From Acidobacteriaceae bacterium (GTDB lineage Bacteria > Acidobacteriota > Terriglobia > Terriglobales > Acidobacteriaceae), in assembly GCA_003134995.1 (NCBI GenBank), contig PLDC01000022.1:145872-209871 (forward strand): a DNA stretch of 64,000 bases, read 5' to 3'. Positions 33,627 to 42,181 of the stretch are shown one piece after another (the first letter of the stretch is position 1; each line of letters begins with the position of its first letter). Both the position numbers and the translations under genes were made by a program. A model generated the notes under the pieces. The model did not search any database. It saw nothing but the letters and a program-made list of their open reading frames with translations, and was not told the DNA's origin.

Positions 33627-33975
33627 TCCGTTTGTGACACAGCGCGATTCGAAGAGTTTCTCGTCTGAAAGTTGGCTCGAGAGTGGGTTTACGTGTCCCT
33701 GGCGGCGGGCCACAAATTTGTCGGCAAGAACACGCGAGCCGTTCAACGCGTTGCTTCTCGCGCGGACATGAATGGGAGCGATCGACTTGAACAGTCGCTC
33801 GATTCATCCGAATCTCGCAAGTGCGGCTGGTGGAATAGCGCGCCGTCGGGAGTTCCGCACTCACTTCGACGACTTCTAGCTTAGATGCGGATTGTGTCAG
33901 CTCGGGGAAGAAAATTCCTCTCGGTGTGTCCTGGAGGACCCCTGAGTCGACGTCTGTCTCCAATCCGTGCGGGTT

Positions 33976-34692
33976 CTACGCTGTGATCAGGGATGCCAGA
34001 GCGACGCGATTGGGAATCACCAATGTCGAACCGCTCTGCTGGATGATCCGTTGCTTCTTGAAACCCGCGAACAGACGGCTGACCGTCTCTCGCGAAGTGC
34101 CGATCATCTGCCCGATCTCTTCATGAGTGAGGGCCATCTTCACCTGGGTTGGATTTTTTGCTGCAGCGTTCTGGTCGAGCCATCCCATGAGCAAGCGAGC
34201 AAGTTTTTCGCTGGCGGAGTCAGAGAGGATGAGGTCACGGATTTCGCGGCAAGTCGAAGCATAGTCCGCGCTAATGTGCTGCGTTACCCACAGCGCCAGC
34301 TCGCCGTTCATTCGCATCAGGCGCAGCAAATCGCATTGTCGCAGGAAGCTGATCTCGCTCGGCTCCTGAGTCTCGGCTGTGGCTTCGTACGAGCGCCCGG
34401 AAACTACAGCGGCGACTCCTAACGGATCACCGGCCTCGACCATTCGCAAAATGAGCGTCTTGCCGTCGCTGCCACAAATGGAGAGCTTTACTCGCCCTCG
34501 CCGCACGATGAACACTCCCCGCGGAGCCTGCCCCTCGGCGAACAGCACTGCGCCCGTGGGGTAAGTCGTGGTAATCGCTTCTTTCTCCAAAGCGTCGGCT
34601 ACAACTGCTGGAAGATCGCCAAATGGAAGTTCGCCAAAGGATTTGTTGGCTGCGGGCTTCCGGACGTCGTTGCCTACGATGTGTGTGGCCAT
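33976..34692 (-). CDS. Crp/Fnr-family transcriptional regulator
   Basis: A 238-residue protein. The cyclic-nucleotide-binding barrel covers residues ~35-150 (GAVLFAEGQAPRGVFIVRRGRVKLSI). The winged helix follows (ALTHEEIGQMIGTSRETVSRLFAGFKKQRII). The recognition helix SRETVSR keeps the Arg, Glu and Arg that read TGTGA in CRP, unlike the Val-containing helix of FNR. No N-terminal Fe-S cysteine cluster is present, so oxygen is not sensed the FNR way. Matching palindromes occur in the window before cytochrome genes, the carboxylase run and this gene. Confidence 0.92.
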   Translation of the reverse strand: MATHIVGNDVRKPAANKSFGELPFGDLPAVVADALEKEAITTTYPTGAVLFAEGQAPRGVFIVRRGRVKLSICGSDGKTLILRMVEAGDPLGVAAVVSGRSYEATAETQEPSEISFLRQCDLLRLMRMNGELALWVTQHISADYASTCREIRDLILSDSASEKLARLLMGWLDQNAAAKNPTQVKMALTHEEIGQMIGTSRETVSRLFAGFKKQRIIQQSGSTLVIPNRVALASLITA

Positions 34693-34879
34693 GTTGTGCC
34701 TCCGCTTTCAGCCTCTACTAGGGCAACTCCATAACCATTACTTTTCGGTCTTTATGAAAGTCGGCAAAATACTTCTAAGTATCACAAACCAAATCTCTTA
34801 AACTGATTTGGGTGGGGATGGGGGAATTGCCGCTCAATTTCGGGAAGCGCCAAACTGCGTGCTTTCCCACACCCCCTTG

Positions 34880-34895
34880 TGTGATCCCCATCACC
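34880..34895. promoter_or_regulatory. Crp-like site TGTGA-N6-TCACC
   Basis: TGTGATCCCCATCACC has one perfect half-site and one with a single change. It lies in the upstream region of the Crp-family gene, 188-203 nt from its start, in the gap after the hybrid kinase, and suggests autoregulation. Confidence 0.45.
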
Positions 34896-34946
34896 AGTTG
34901 GCGGGTCGCAGGGCACTGACCTTGGGTCGCTAAAGGGACGATTCCT

Positions 34947-36941
34947 TCATCCCAGTGTCGTGTGGATGATGTTCAAGAGGGCGGTCCGGCTAAAGGGCTT
35001 TTCCAACAGAGTCACGCCGGGTTTCAACACTTCGCGATTCGCCATCAGTTCGCCCGTGTAGCCTGACATGTACACAACTTTCAGAGTGGGGTGAGATGCA
35101 GCCAGGCGCTCGGCCAACTCCGGACCGCTCATGTGCCGCATCACCACATCGGTCACCAACAAATCAATCGGTCCGGGATGAGACTCGATCGCCGCCAGCG
35201 CGGTCTTCCCATCGTCCGCCTCAACTACAGCGTATCCATGCTCCTCAAGAAGTTTGCGAGTCAAGCCACGCATGATCTCGTCGTCCTCCACCAGCAGAAT
35301 CGTAGTCCCCTGCCGTTTCGGACTCACCGTCTCCTCTTCGGCATTGGCTGCGATGCCGATCTTGTGCTCGGCGCTGGGAAGATAGATCTTAAATGTCGTC
35401 CCCTGCCCAAGTTCGCTGTAAACCATAATGTGTCCCGAGCTCTGCTTGACGATGCCATACACCGTGGCCAGACCCAATCCAGTTCCCTTGCCCGCCTGCT
35501 TGGTGGTGAAGAAAGGCTCGAAGATTCGCGATACTGTAGCTTCGTCCATGCCGGTGCCCGTGTCGCTGACCGCAAGCATGACGTATTTTCCCGGCGTCAT
35601 CGCTTGCTGCTGCTCGGCAAAAGTCTCATCAAGCTTTACCGCGCTGGTTTCGAGAATGAACTTACCTCCGCGAGGCATGGCATCACGCGCATTCACCGCG
35701 AGATTCACCACGATCTGGTCGAGCTGGCCAGGGTCGGCCTCGACCACCGCCGAGGCTGACCTGGGCACAATGAGAATCTCAACATCGTCTCCCAGCAGCG
35801 GGCGCAGCAGCTTGCTGATCTCCCTCAACCGCTCATTCAGATCGAGAATGCGAGGCTGAATCGCCGACGTCCGGCTAAAGGCAAGCATCTGCTTCGTCAG
35901 CGAAGTGCCGCGCTCGATCGCCTTCCTGATGTTCTCGATATAGATCGATGGTTCGGCGGCGGAATCGATGCGGTCGCGCAAGAATTCCGCACATGCGTTG
36001 ATGATCCCAAGGATGTTGTTGAAATCGTGCGCCACTCCACCCGCCAGCCGCCCGATCGCTTCCATCTTCTGAGCCTGCCGCAACTGGCCCTCAGCGCGTT
36101 TCTGACCGGTGATGTCGCGCGCGATCACTGACGCTCCCGTGATCTCATCGGCGGCATTGCGCAAGGGAGATACGGAAATAGAAACATCCAGCCGACTCCC
36201 ATCTTTGGCTACTCGCACCGCTTCGTAATGCTCGATGCTTTCGCCTCCCGCGATTTTTTCGAGAATCTTCGGGACTTCGTCCGGACGATCACCCGGCGTC
36301 AACATCGAGATGTGCTTTCCGATCGCCTCTTTGGGCGCGTACCCATAGATGCGCTCGGCTCCTTTATTCCAACTCGTAATAAAGCCGTTCAAGTCTTTGC
36401 TAAGAATCGCGTCGTCGGAAGAATCAATAATCAAGGCCAGCCTGGAGCGATATTCTCCAAGCTGCTCGGCCGATCTGCGATGCAGCTCTTCATTCGCCCG
36501 GCGCAGCTCTTCTTCGATTCTCTTGCGATCGCCGATGTCGCGAATCGCACTCAACACCAACGCTCCTTTTCCCGTGGAGACGGGACTCAAGCTGATTTCG
36601 ACGGGAAATTCCGAACCATTACGCCGTCTACCATGGAGATCCAGTTCCGCTCCCATGCGCCGCGTCTTCGGAGCCTCCGCGAACTCCTCGCGATGATGAT
36701 GATGCTGGCCACGATAGCGATCGGGAACAAGCATTTCGACTTTACGGCCAATCAATTCCTCGCGCTCATAGCCGAATAACTCTTGTGCCTGAGAGTTGAC
36801 CTGAACAATAGTTCCATCGAGATCCACGGCTACGGTGGCATCCGGAAGAGTTTCCAGCAGGTCCGAAGAAAGAATGGCATCGGCCATAGCTTTGGCCGAA
36901 AGAGAGGTTGCGGGCTCACCGCGATCAATAGAGGGTTGCAA
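34947..36941 (-). CDS. Hybrid sensor histidine kinase (PAS-PAS-HisKA-HATPase-REC)
   Basis: A 664-residue cytosolic kinase. Two PAS domains come first: ~30-140 (LPDATVAVDLDGTIVQVN) and ~165-285 (RLALIIDSSDDAILSKDL). The phosphoacceptor His is in GGVAHDFNNILG. The ATPase boxes include VVNLAVNARDAMP and GTGLGLATVYGIVKQ. A receiver domain with phosphorylatable Asp (DLLVTDVVMRHMSG) ends the protein. There is no transmembrane segment. The start is TTG 36941 with GGAG 7 nt upstream; the first ATG is at 36887. No partner regulator is adjacent. Confidence 0.92.
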   Translation of the reverse strand: MQPSIDRGEPATSLSAKAMADAILSSDLLETLPDATVAVDLDGTIVQVNSQAQELFGYEREELIGRKVEMLVPDRYRGQHHHHREEFAEAPKTRRMGAELDLHGRRRNGSEFPVEISLSPVSTGKGALVLSAIRDIGDRKRIEEELRRANEELHRRSAEQLGEYRSRLALIIDSSDDAILSKDLNGFITSWNKGAERIYGYAPKEAIGKHISMLTPGDRPDEVPKILEKIAGGESIEHYEAVRVAKDGSRLDVSISVSPLRNAADEITGASVIARDITGQKRAEGQLRQAQKMEAIGRLAGGVAHDFNNILGIINACAEFLRDRIDSAAEPSIYIENIRKAIERGTSLTKQMLAFSRTSAIQPRILDLNERLREISKLLRPLLGDDVEILIVPRSASAVVEADPGQLDQIVVNLAVNARDAMPRGGKFILETSAVKLDETFAEQQQAMTPGKYVMLAVSDTGTGMDEATVSRIFEPFFTTKQAGKGTGLGLATVYGIVKQSSGHIMVYSELGQGTTFKIYLPSAEHKIGIAANAEEETVSPKRQGTTILLVEDDEIMRGLTRKLLEEHGYAVVEADDGKTALAAIESHPGPIDLLVTDVVMRHMSGPELAERLAASHPTLKVVYMSGYTGELMANREVLKPGVTLLEKPFSRTALLNIIHTTLG

Positions 36942-37053
36942 GGTGCAGCTCCAAGGTCAAACTCGCCGACACTAAAATCTAGTCCCAACCTGCTTTGACT
37001 GTAAAGCAAGCCCTCGAAATAGAGTAGACTCGCTGTGCTAGGAAGAGGCGAGG

Positions 37054-37533
37054 ATGAAAGGTAATCCAAAAGTACTAAAAGAATTGAACGACGCTCTGCG
37101 CGAAGAGTTAACCGCAATCAACCAATATTTTCTGCACGCGGAGATGTGTGAAAACTGGGGATACAAAAAAATCGCCGACTACATCAAGAAGCAATCTATC
37201 GACGAAATGAAGCACGCCGAAGTGCTGATTGAGAGAATCCTTTTTCTCGATGGAACACCTTCCATGGAACCTCTGAAGCTGACCGTCGGCGGAACTGTGC
37301 GCCACATGATTGAGAGTGATCTAGATCTCGAGCTCGGTGCGGTGAAGCAATACAACGCCGCTGTGCAGATCGCAACCCAGGAAAAGGACAATGGCAGCCG
37401 AGATCTGCTGGTGAAGCTGCTCAAGGATGAAGAGGACCATGTGGATTGGCTCGAAGCCCAACTTCACCAAATCAAAGAAGTGGGCTATGAACGCTACCTT
37501 TCCCTGCAGACGGGCAACTTCGAAGAGAAATAG
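37054..37533 (+). CDS. bfr: Bacterioferritin
   Basis: A 159-residue iron-storage subunit that assembles into a 24-mer. The ferroxidase ligands are present: Glu in REELTAINQYF, ExxH in SIDEMKHAE, and ExxH in DEEDHVDWLE. The heme-ligand Met of bacterioferritins is present in DEMKHAE. Length and spacing match E. coli Bfr closely. GAGGCGAGG precedes the ATG. It is divergent from the hybrid kinase with about 110 bp between them. Confidence 0.95.
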   Translation: MKGNPKVLKELNDALREELTAINQYFLHAEMCENWGYKKIADYIKKQSIDEMKHAEVLIERILFLDGTPSMEPLKLTVGGTVRHMIESDLDLELGAVKQYNAAVQIATQEKDNGSRDLLVKLLKDEEDHVDWLEAQLHQIKEVGYERYLSLQTGNFEEK

Positions 37534-37631
37534 TGGAGCGATCAAGTTTTTCCCGGATCCACCCGCTTCCGATTCGTTCTTCTGACTGATGTCGGTGAGC
37601 TGTCGTGGCTGCACGAGAATAACCGCGCCGG

Positions 37632-38381
37632 TTATCTACGGCTGTTGATCTTGGCCAGCAGGCGCAAAATCTCCAGATAAAGCCAGATCAAAGTGACCAT
37701 CAGGCCAAACGCACCGTACCATTCCATGTACTTGGGAGCGCCGGCGGCAACGCCACTTTCGATAAAGTCGAAATCGAGGATGAGGTTCAAAGCGGCGACA
37801 ATCACAACCACCACACTGAATCCGATCCCGAGCAATCCGGAACCGTTGATGGCAGCGAAGTGGACACCAAAAAAACCGAGCACGAATTCAATCAGATAGA
37901 GAACCGCAATACCACCGGTAGCTGCGACCACGCCCAGCTTGAACTTCTCGGTCACTCGAATCAATCCCGAGTGGTAGGCGATCAGAAGAACCAACAGAGT
38001 TCCAAAGGTCAGGCCAACTGCCTGAATTGCGATCCCGTGATAGCGCAGCTCGAACATCGCGGAAATTCCGCCGAGAGCCAGCCCTTCCAGCAGCGCATAA
38101 ATCGGAGCCGTAACTGGAGACCATTCTTTCTTGAAGATCGTCACCAGCGCGAAAATAAATCCTCCGATTGCCCCAATCCCCACCATCGGCAACACTGTCT
38201 CGGAAGCAGGCGCGTGGAAGAACCGGCTCCAACTCCAGGCCGCAGTGGCGACCACGCAAATCAGCAGAATCCCTGTCTTATTGACGGTGCCCGTCAAGGT
38301 CATGGCCTCGCCAGATACCGCCCCGTCAACGCGGAAACTATTTACATTCAACGCAGGGTTTGAAGTCTTAATCAGAGCCAC
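37632..38381 (-). CDS. Bax inhibitor-1/YccA-family membrane protein
   Basis: A 249-residue protein with about seven transmembrane segments (GILLICVVATAAWSW, TVLPMVGIGAIGGFIFALVT, GLTFGTLLVLLIAYHSGLI, and on to GLMVTLIWLYLEILRLL). The N-terminus NPALNVNSF matches the actinobacterial/YccA-like branch. In E. coli, YccA relatives modulate FtsH; here the role is unknown. It is convergent with bfr. Confidence 0.88.
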   Translation of the reverse strand: MALIKTSNPALNVNSFRVDGAVSGEAMTLTGTVNKTGILLICVVATAAWSWSRFFHAPASETVLPMVGIGAIGGFIFALVTIFKKEWSPVTAPIYALLEGLALGGISAMFELRYHGIAIQAVGLTFGTLLVLLIAYHSGLIRVTEKFKLGVVAATGGIAVLYLIEFVLGFFGVHFAAINGSGLLGIGFSVVVVIVAALNLILDFDFIESGVAAGAPKYMEWYGAFGLMVTLIWLYLEILRLLAKINSRR

Positions 38382-38541
38382 TCTATTAGTCCTTTCTTAT
38401 CTGGGCAGTCACGAAGATGAACCGCCGAACAGTGCAACATGTATTCGACAATAATATAGGCAGCCCACTTCTTCGTCCCAGCAAATTGCGGATGCAAAAT
38501 CGAACATTCGCGCAGGGCACACTCGCAGCGACGCCGTCGAA

Positions 38542-41376
38542 TTATTTTTGCCGCGCATTCAGCTTGTCGAGCGCGCGCTTCAACTCTTCCAACTTCTGTC
38601 CGGCCTCGCCGAGCTTGCCTTCCGCAGTGAGGCGCTGGTAGTCGGCAAAGTCTTTGGCAGCTTCCGCGATGAGGGCATTGAGATCCCCCGCTGGCTGAGG
38701 CGATGCGGCAGATGCGGGTATATTTCGCGGCGACTCGACAGCGTTGCTCGCCGACGCCGACGCCGTCAAGGACGAGACCGTTCCCCCAAAAAGCGACGCC
38801 ATCGCCGACTCGAAGGTCGGTCCGTAAGCGAGCTTATCCTGCAACGCGAGCACCACCAACCTCAACTCCGGCATCGGACTTCGCTCAGCCTGCAGGTAAA
38901 TTGGCTCCGCGTATAAAAGCGCGCGCCCGGAGGGAATTACCAGCAGAGTGCCGCGCCGCACATGCGACCCCTGCTGATTCCACAACGTCAACTGTCCAGA
39001 GAGTTGCGCATTCTGATCGATCCGCGCCTCGATCTGCAGTGGTCCGTCGACCAGCTTGGTTTTGGGAAAGTTGTAGACCACCGACGTACCATATGCGCTT
39101 CCGTCGCTGCGCCCGGCAATCCAACCGATCAGATTATTCCGGTTCGCGGGCGTGAACGGGAGTATCTCAACAAACTCCTCGCCGGTTTCGCCCGGCAACT
39201 TCATCAGCACAAAGTTCGGCTGCATCGACTGCGTAGTTTGCGTACCTCCTTCGCCCATACCAACTTCAGTGGCAACGGTCCACAAATCTTCACGGTTATA
39301 AAACGCCTCCGGATCCATCATGTGATACAGCCCGTATACTTCCGCCTGCAGTTTGAGCAGCAACTCAGGGTAGCGCACATGCTTGCGAAGCCCCGCAGGC
39401 ATCAGCGCCGCATCCTTAAAGAGACTGGGGAAAATTCCTCGGTAGGCCGCAATGATCGGATCTTCCGGATCGAATACGTAAAACGTGGTCGTGCCGTTGT
39501 AAGCGTCGATCACCACTTTTACGCTGTTCCGCATGTAGTTGATCGAATTGTCATTGAGGCGATAATGCGTGGAGTAAGGATAGCTGTCTGAAACCGTGAA
39601 CGCATCCATGATCCAAGAAAGCCGGCCATCGTCACCGAGCACGATATACGCATCCGGATCGAATGTCAGAAACGGTGCCAATGCCGCGACGCGCTCGCGA
39701 ATATTGCGCCGCATCAGCAGCCGGCTATCCTTGTTCACGTCATCGCTGAATGGCAGCTTCGCAAGGTCATCCTGATCGAGAGCAATAATCAAACGCCGCA
39801 GGAAACCGCCAATCACAATTCCGCCATCGCCTTCATACGATGTGAGGTTGTTGCTCTCGCCCTGCGGATAATTGAATTCCTTCTGCCGCGTCTTCACATA
39901 CACATCAGTGTTCGTCAACTCGCCAAAATAAACCTCCGGCCGCGTCACGTTCAATCCCTGCACCGTGCTCTGGACGGGCATGTTGCTCAACATCAGCTTC
40001 GGCAATCCCTCAGCAGTAAATCCATTCACCGGATTCATCGTGATGCCGTAGCCGTGAGTGTAGATCAGTTTTTCGTTGATCCAATTGCGGCTGCTCTCCG
40101 GCAGTTTGTCGACGTTCAGTTCGCGAGCGGCGAGCATGACCTCGCGATTTGTGCCGTCAATGTTGTATCGATCTATATCGATATCTGGGAAGTCATAGTA
40201 AGTTCGGATTTCCTGAATCTGGCGCAGCGTGTCCTGCAGCGCGTGCCAATCCCACAGCCGGATATTCTGCAGCGTGGCCTGATTATTAGCCGGGTCCGCG
40301 GCCTCGATGGTTGTCTCCGCGGGAAATTCGCGCTGCATCATACGGTTTAGGCCGTAGGCCTGTCGCGTCATTTCGGTGTTGAACACAATATAAGGTCTCT
40401 CGCGAACCAGTTCATTGGGTTTCACGACGAAGCTGCTTACGTACCATGCAATGCCTTGAACCGCGATGTAACAGACCGCGGCCGGAAGTATCGCGGCAAT
40501 CAGCCACCGTCCCTGCGGCACTCGCAGAGCGTTGACGATTGCGATCGCCGCCCCGAGCAGCAGTGCGACGCATACCACGAGCAACCCGGTGAGCGTGACG
40601 TGCGCATCCGTATAGGTGACGCCGCCGAAGATCGTATGATCCTCGAGCAATTGCTCGAAGCGGCCCACGTAGACGCGCGCGGCAACGATCACCAAAAGAA
40701 ATGCAAATGTGATTGACAAGCCGCGCCAAGGCAACGTGACTTGTCGGCTGAGGCGGCCGGTGATCGCGCGCGCTCCGCCAGTGATAAGGACAAAGAGAAC
40801 GGCGAGAATGCAGGTGATCACCGACAGTGTGAGCAGCCAGCCGAGAAGAAGTTGCCACGCGGGCAGGGCAAACAGAAAAAAGTTCAGCGGCTTGCCGAAA
40901 ATCGGATCCTCTACGTTGCTCGCAGCTGGAGGCATGTGCCAAAAGAGCGCGAGCGTGGCCCACTCCCCACTGATTGCGGCGCCCGTTGCCAGCGCTACGA
41001 CGAGCGAAAAGATGAGTGCAATGGTGCGCAGAACGGGCTCGACCGGGAGCCGCACTGGCTTTCCGCCGATAAGAATCGTATGACCATCCGGCAGATCGGG
41101 CAGGTGTGCCCGCTTCAGGGCCATGAATGATCCGTACAAAATGACCAACGTGGCTGCTGCAAAAGCTAGGAAGACTTCCCACCGAAGATTCAGTGTCTTG
41201 AAGAAGACGTCGCCGTAGCCGAGCGATCTAAACCAGAGCAGGTCCACGTAATACGACAACGAGGCACGACCACCGAAAAAAATAATGGCAAGCACGACGA
41301 GTACGAAAATTAAGCGCGGGCGGCGACGGCTAGGCTGCCCCGAACGCGGCGGCGGCCAGTCGATGGACTGGGACAT
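38542..41376 (-). CDS. UPF0182 family membrane protein
   Basis: A 944-residue protein with about seven N-terminal transmembrane helices (residues ~20-315) and a large exported domain. Typical UPF0182 motifs are VYPYSTHYRLNDN-like SYPYSTHYRLND, INYMRNSVKVVIDAYNGT, FYVFDPEDPIIAAYRGIFPSLF and the KNPL-type RNNLIGWIAGRSDG. The C-terminus is a coiled coil. The function of the family is unknown. It stands alone on the minus strand. Confidence 0.93.
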   Translation of the reverse strand: MSQSIDWPPPRSGQPSRRRPRLIFVLVVLAIIFFGGRASLSYYVDLLWFRSLGYGDVFFKTLNLRWEVFLAFAAATLVILYGSFMALKRAHLPDLPDGHTILIGGKPVRLPVEPVLRTIALIFSLVVALATGAAISGEWATLALFWHMPPAASNVEDPIFGKPLNFFLFALPAWQLLLGWLLTLSVITCILAVLFVLITGGARAITGRLSRQVTLPWRGLSITFAFLLVIVAARVYVGRFEQLLEDHTIFGGVTYTDAHVTLTGLLVVCVALLLGAAIAIVNALRVPQGRWLIAAILPAAVCYIAVQGIAWYVSSFVVKPNELVRERPYIVFNTEMTRQAYGLNRMMQREFPAETTIEAADPANNQATLQNIRLWDWHALQDTLRQIQEIRTYYDFPDIDIDRYNIDGTNREVMLAARELNVDKLPESSRNWINEKLIYTHGYGITMNPVNGFTAEGLPKLMLSNMPVQSTVQGLNVTRPEVYFGELTNTDVYVKTRQKEFNYPQGESNNLTSYEGDGGIVIGGFLRRLIIALDQDDLAKLPFSDDVNKDSRLLMRRNIRERVAALAPFLTFDPDAYIVLGDDGRLSWIMDAFTVSDSYPYSTHYRLNDNSINYMRNSVKVVIDAYNGTTTFYVFDPEDPIIAAYRGIFPSLFKDAALMPAGLRKHVRYPELLLKLQAEVYGLYHMMDPEAFYNREDLWTVATEVGMGEGGTQTTQSMQPNFVLMKLPGETGEEFVEILPFTPANRNNLIGWIAGRSDGSAYGTSVVYNFPKTKLVDGPLQIEARIDQNAQLSGQLTLWNQQGSHVRRGTLLVIPSGRALLYAEPIYLQAERSPMPELRLVVLALQDKLAYGPTFESAMASLFGGTVSSLTASASASNAVESPRNIPASAASPQPAGDLNALIAEAAKDFADYQRLTAEGKLGEAGQKLEELKRALDKLNARQK

Positions 41377-41530
41377 TTCTTAACTCCATTCTCAACAGCT
41401 TTATTTTGTTATTCGGATGATACGCCTACGGTCCCGCAGAGCCGATATCTCGCCGCTGTTCTGGAACAATTTTCAACCAGTGAGTATGGCTTGCAGGAAT
41501 AACCATGCCTTGCAACTCTCGACACGAGGT

Positions 41531-42064
41531 CTATGTGCGATCCAAGCCTGTGCGATCCGTGCGCACAACTCTCCGCTGGAAGTGTTCGCCCGCGAGTTGA
41601 ACCGTGTTCGCGAAAGTGAACCCTGCCTTCTTGAAGGCATGCAATGATCTGAGGTTATTCTCCTCAGGATCGGTGATCACAGCGTTCACGCGAGGCTCTG
41701 CAAAGACGATTTGCCTCAGGAACTCCAGAATTGCAACTGGCCCCAATCCCAAGCCCGTCATCGCCAGTTCCCCAATTGCCAGGTCAATGCCAGCCGACGC
41801 GGGTTCGGCCCCCAGTTGTTGCGCATGCTCTGGATAATCCGACCAGAGATACCACTGAATCCAGCCTAGTGGGCGTTTTGTGTGCTCGATCACGAAAACG
41901 CGTGTCGGCTCAATGCCATCAACTCTTGGTCCGTATTTCAGGTTAACACTCTCAAGATCGAGGCTCTCATGCCACCACGCAGACACGTGGGGAGCGGACA
42001 TCCATTGTTGAAGGAGAGGAAAGTCAGATCGGCCAAGCGGTCGAAATGAAATGGAAGAGCTCAT
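41531..42064 (-). CDS. GNAT-family N-acetyltransferase, AAC(6')-like
   Basis: About 177 residues from ATG 42064; a GTG at 42094 would add 10 residues. The layout FRPLGRSDFPLLQQWMSAPHVSAWW, IDLAIGELAMTGLGLGPVAILEFL and VITDPEENNLRSLHAFKKAGF resembles the aminoglycoside 6'-N-acetyltransferase or siderophore-acyltransferase branch of GNAT. In environmental chromosomes the native substrate of such enzymes is usually unknown, so no resistance role is claimed. Confidence 0.82.
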   Translation of the reverse strand: MSSSISFRPLGRSDFPLLQQWMSAPHVSAWWHESLDLESVNLKYGPRVDGIEPTRVFVIEHTKRPLGWIQWYLWSDYPEHAQQLGAEPASAGIDLAIGELAMTGLGLGPVAILEFLRQIVFAEPRVNAVITDPEENNLRSLHAFKKAGFTFANTVQLAGEHFQRRVVRTDRTGLDRT

Positions 42065-42133
42065 CAATAATAATTTGGATCTACATCTTTCCACGATACG
42101 TTGTGCCGCAATTGCAAAATTCCGCAGTGGGCT

Positions 42134-42167
42134 GTCAAACGGCGAAACTAGCGTTTCACGTTTTGAC
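42134..42167. terminator. Imperfect inverted repeat downstream of the Ser/Thr kinase
   Basis: GTCAAACGGCGAAAC and GTTTCACGTTTTGAC flank a 4-nt loop and pair at 12 of 15 positions. It sits 15 bp past the stop of the minus-strand kinase gene, so it may end that transcript, although there is no strong T-run next to it on that strand. Confidence 0.35.
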
Positions 42168-42181
42168 CGCTAAGGTTACAC

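Noticed and set aside
33622..33963. A 113-codon minus-strand frame between Crp and the carboxylase
   Set aside because: Composition looks random, with many Arg and Cys, no ribosome binding site, and it overlaps the Crp-type site.
41531..42064. Aminoglycoside resistance gene
   Set aside because: It resembles the AAC(6') branch of GNAT only in general layout; there is no mobile context, so it is called a GNAT acetyltransferase.
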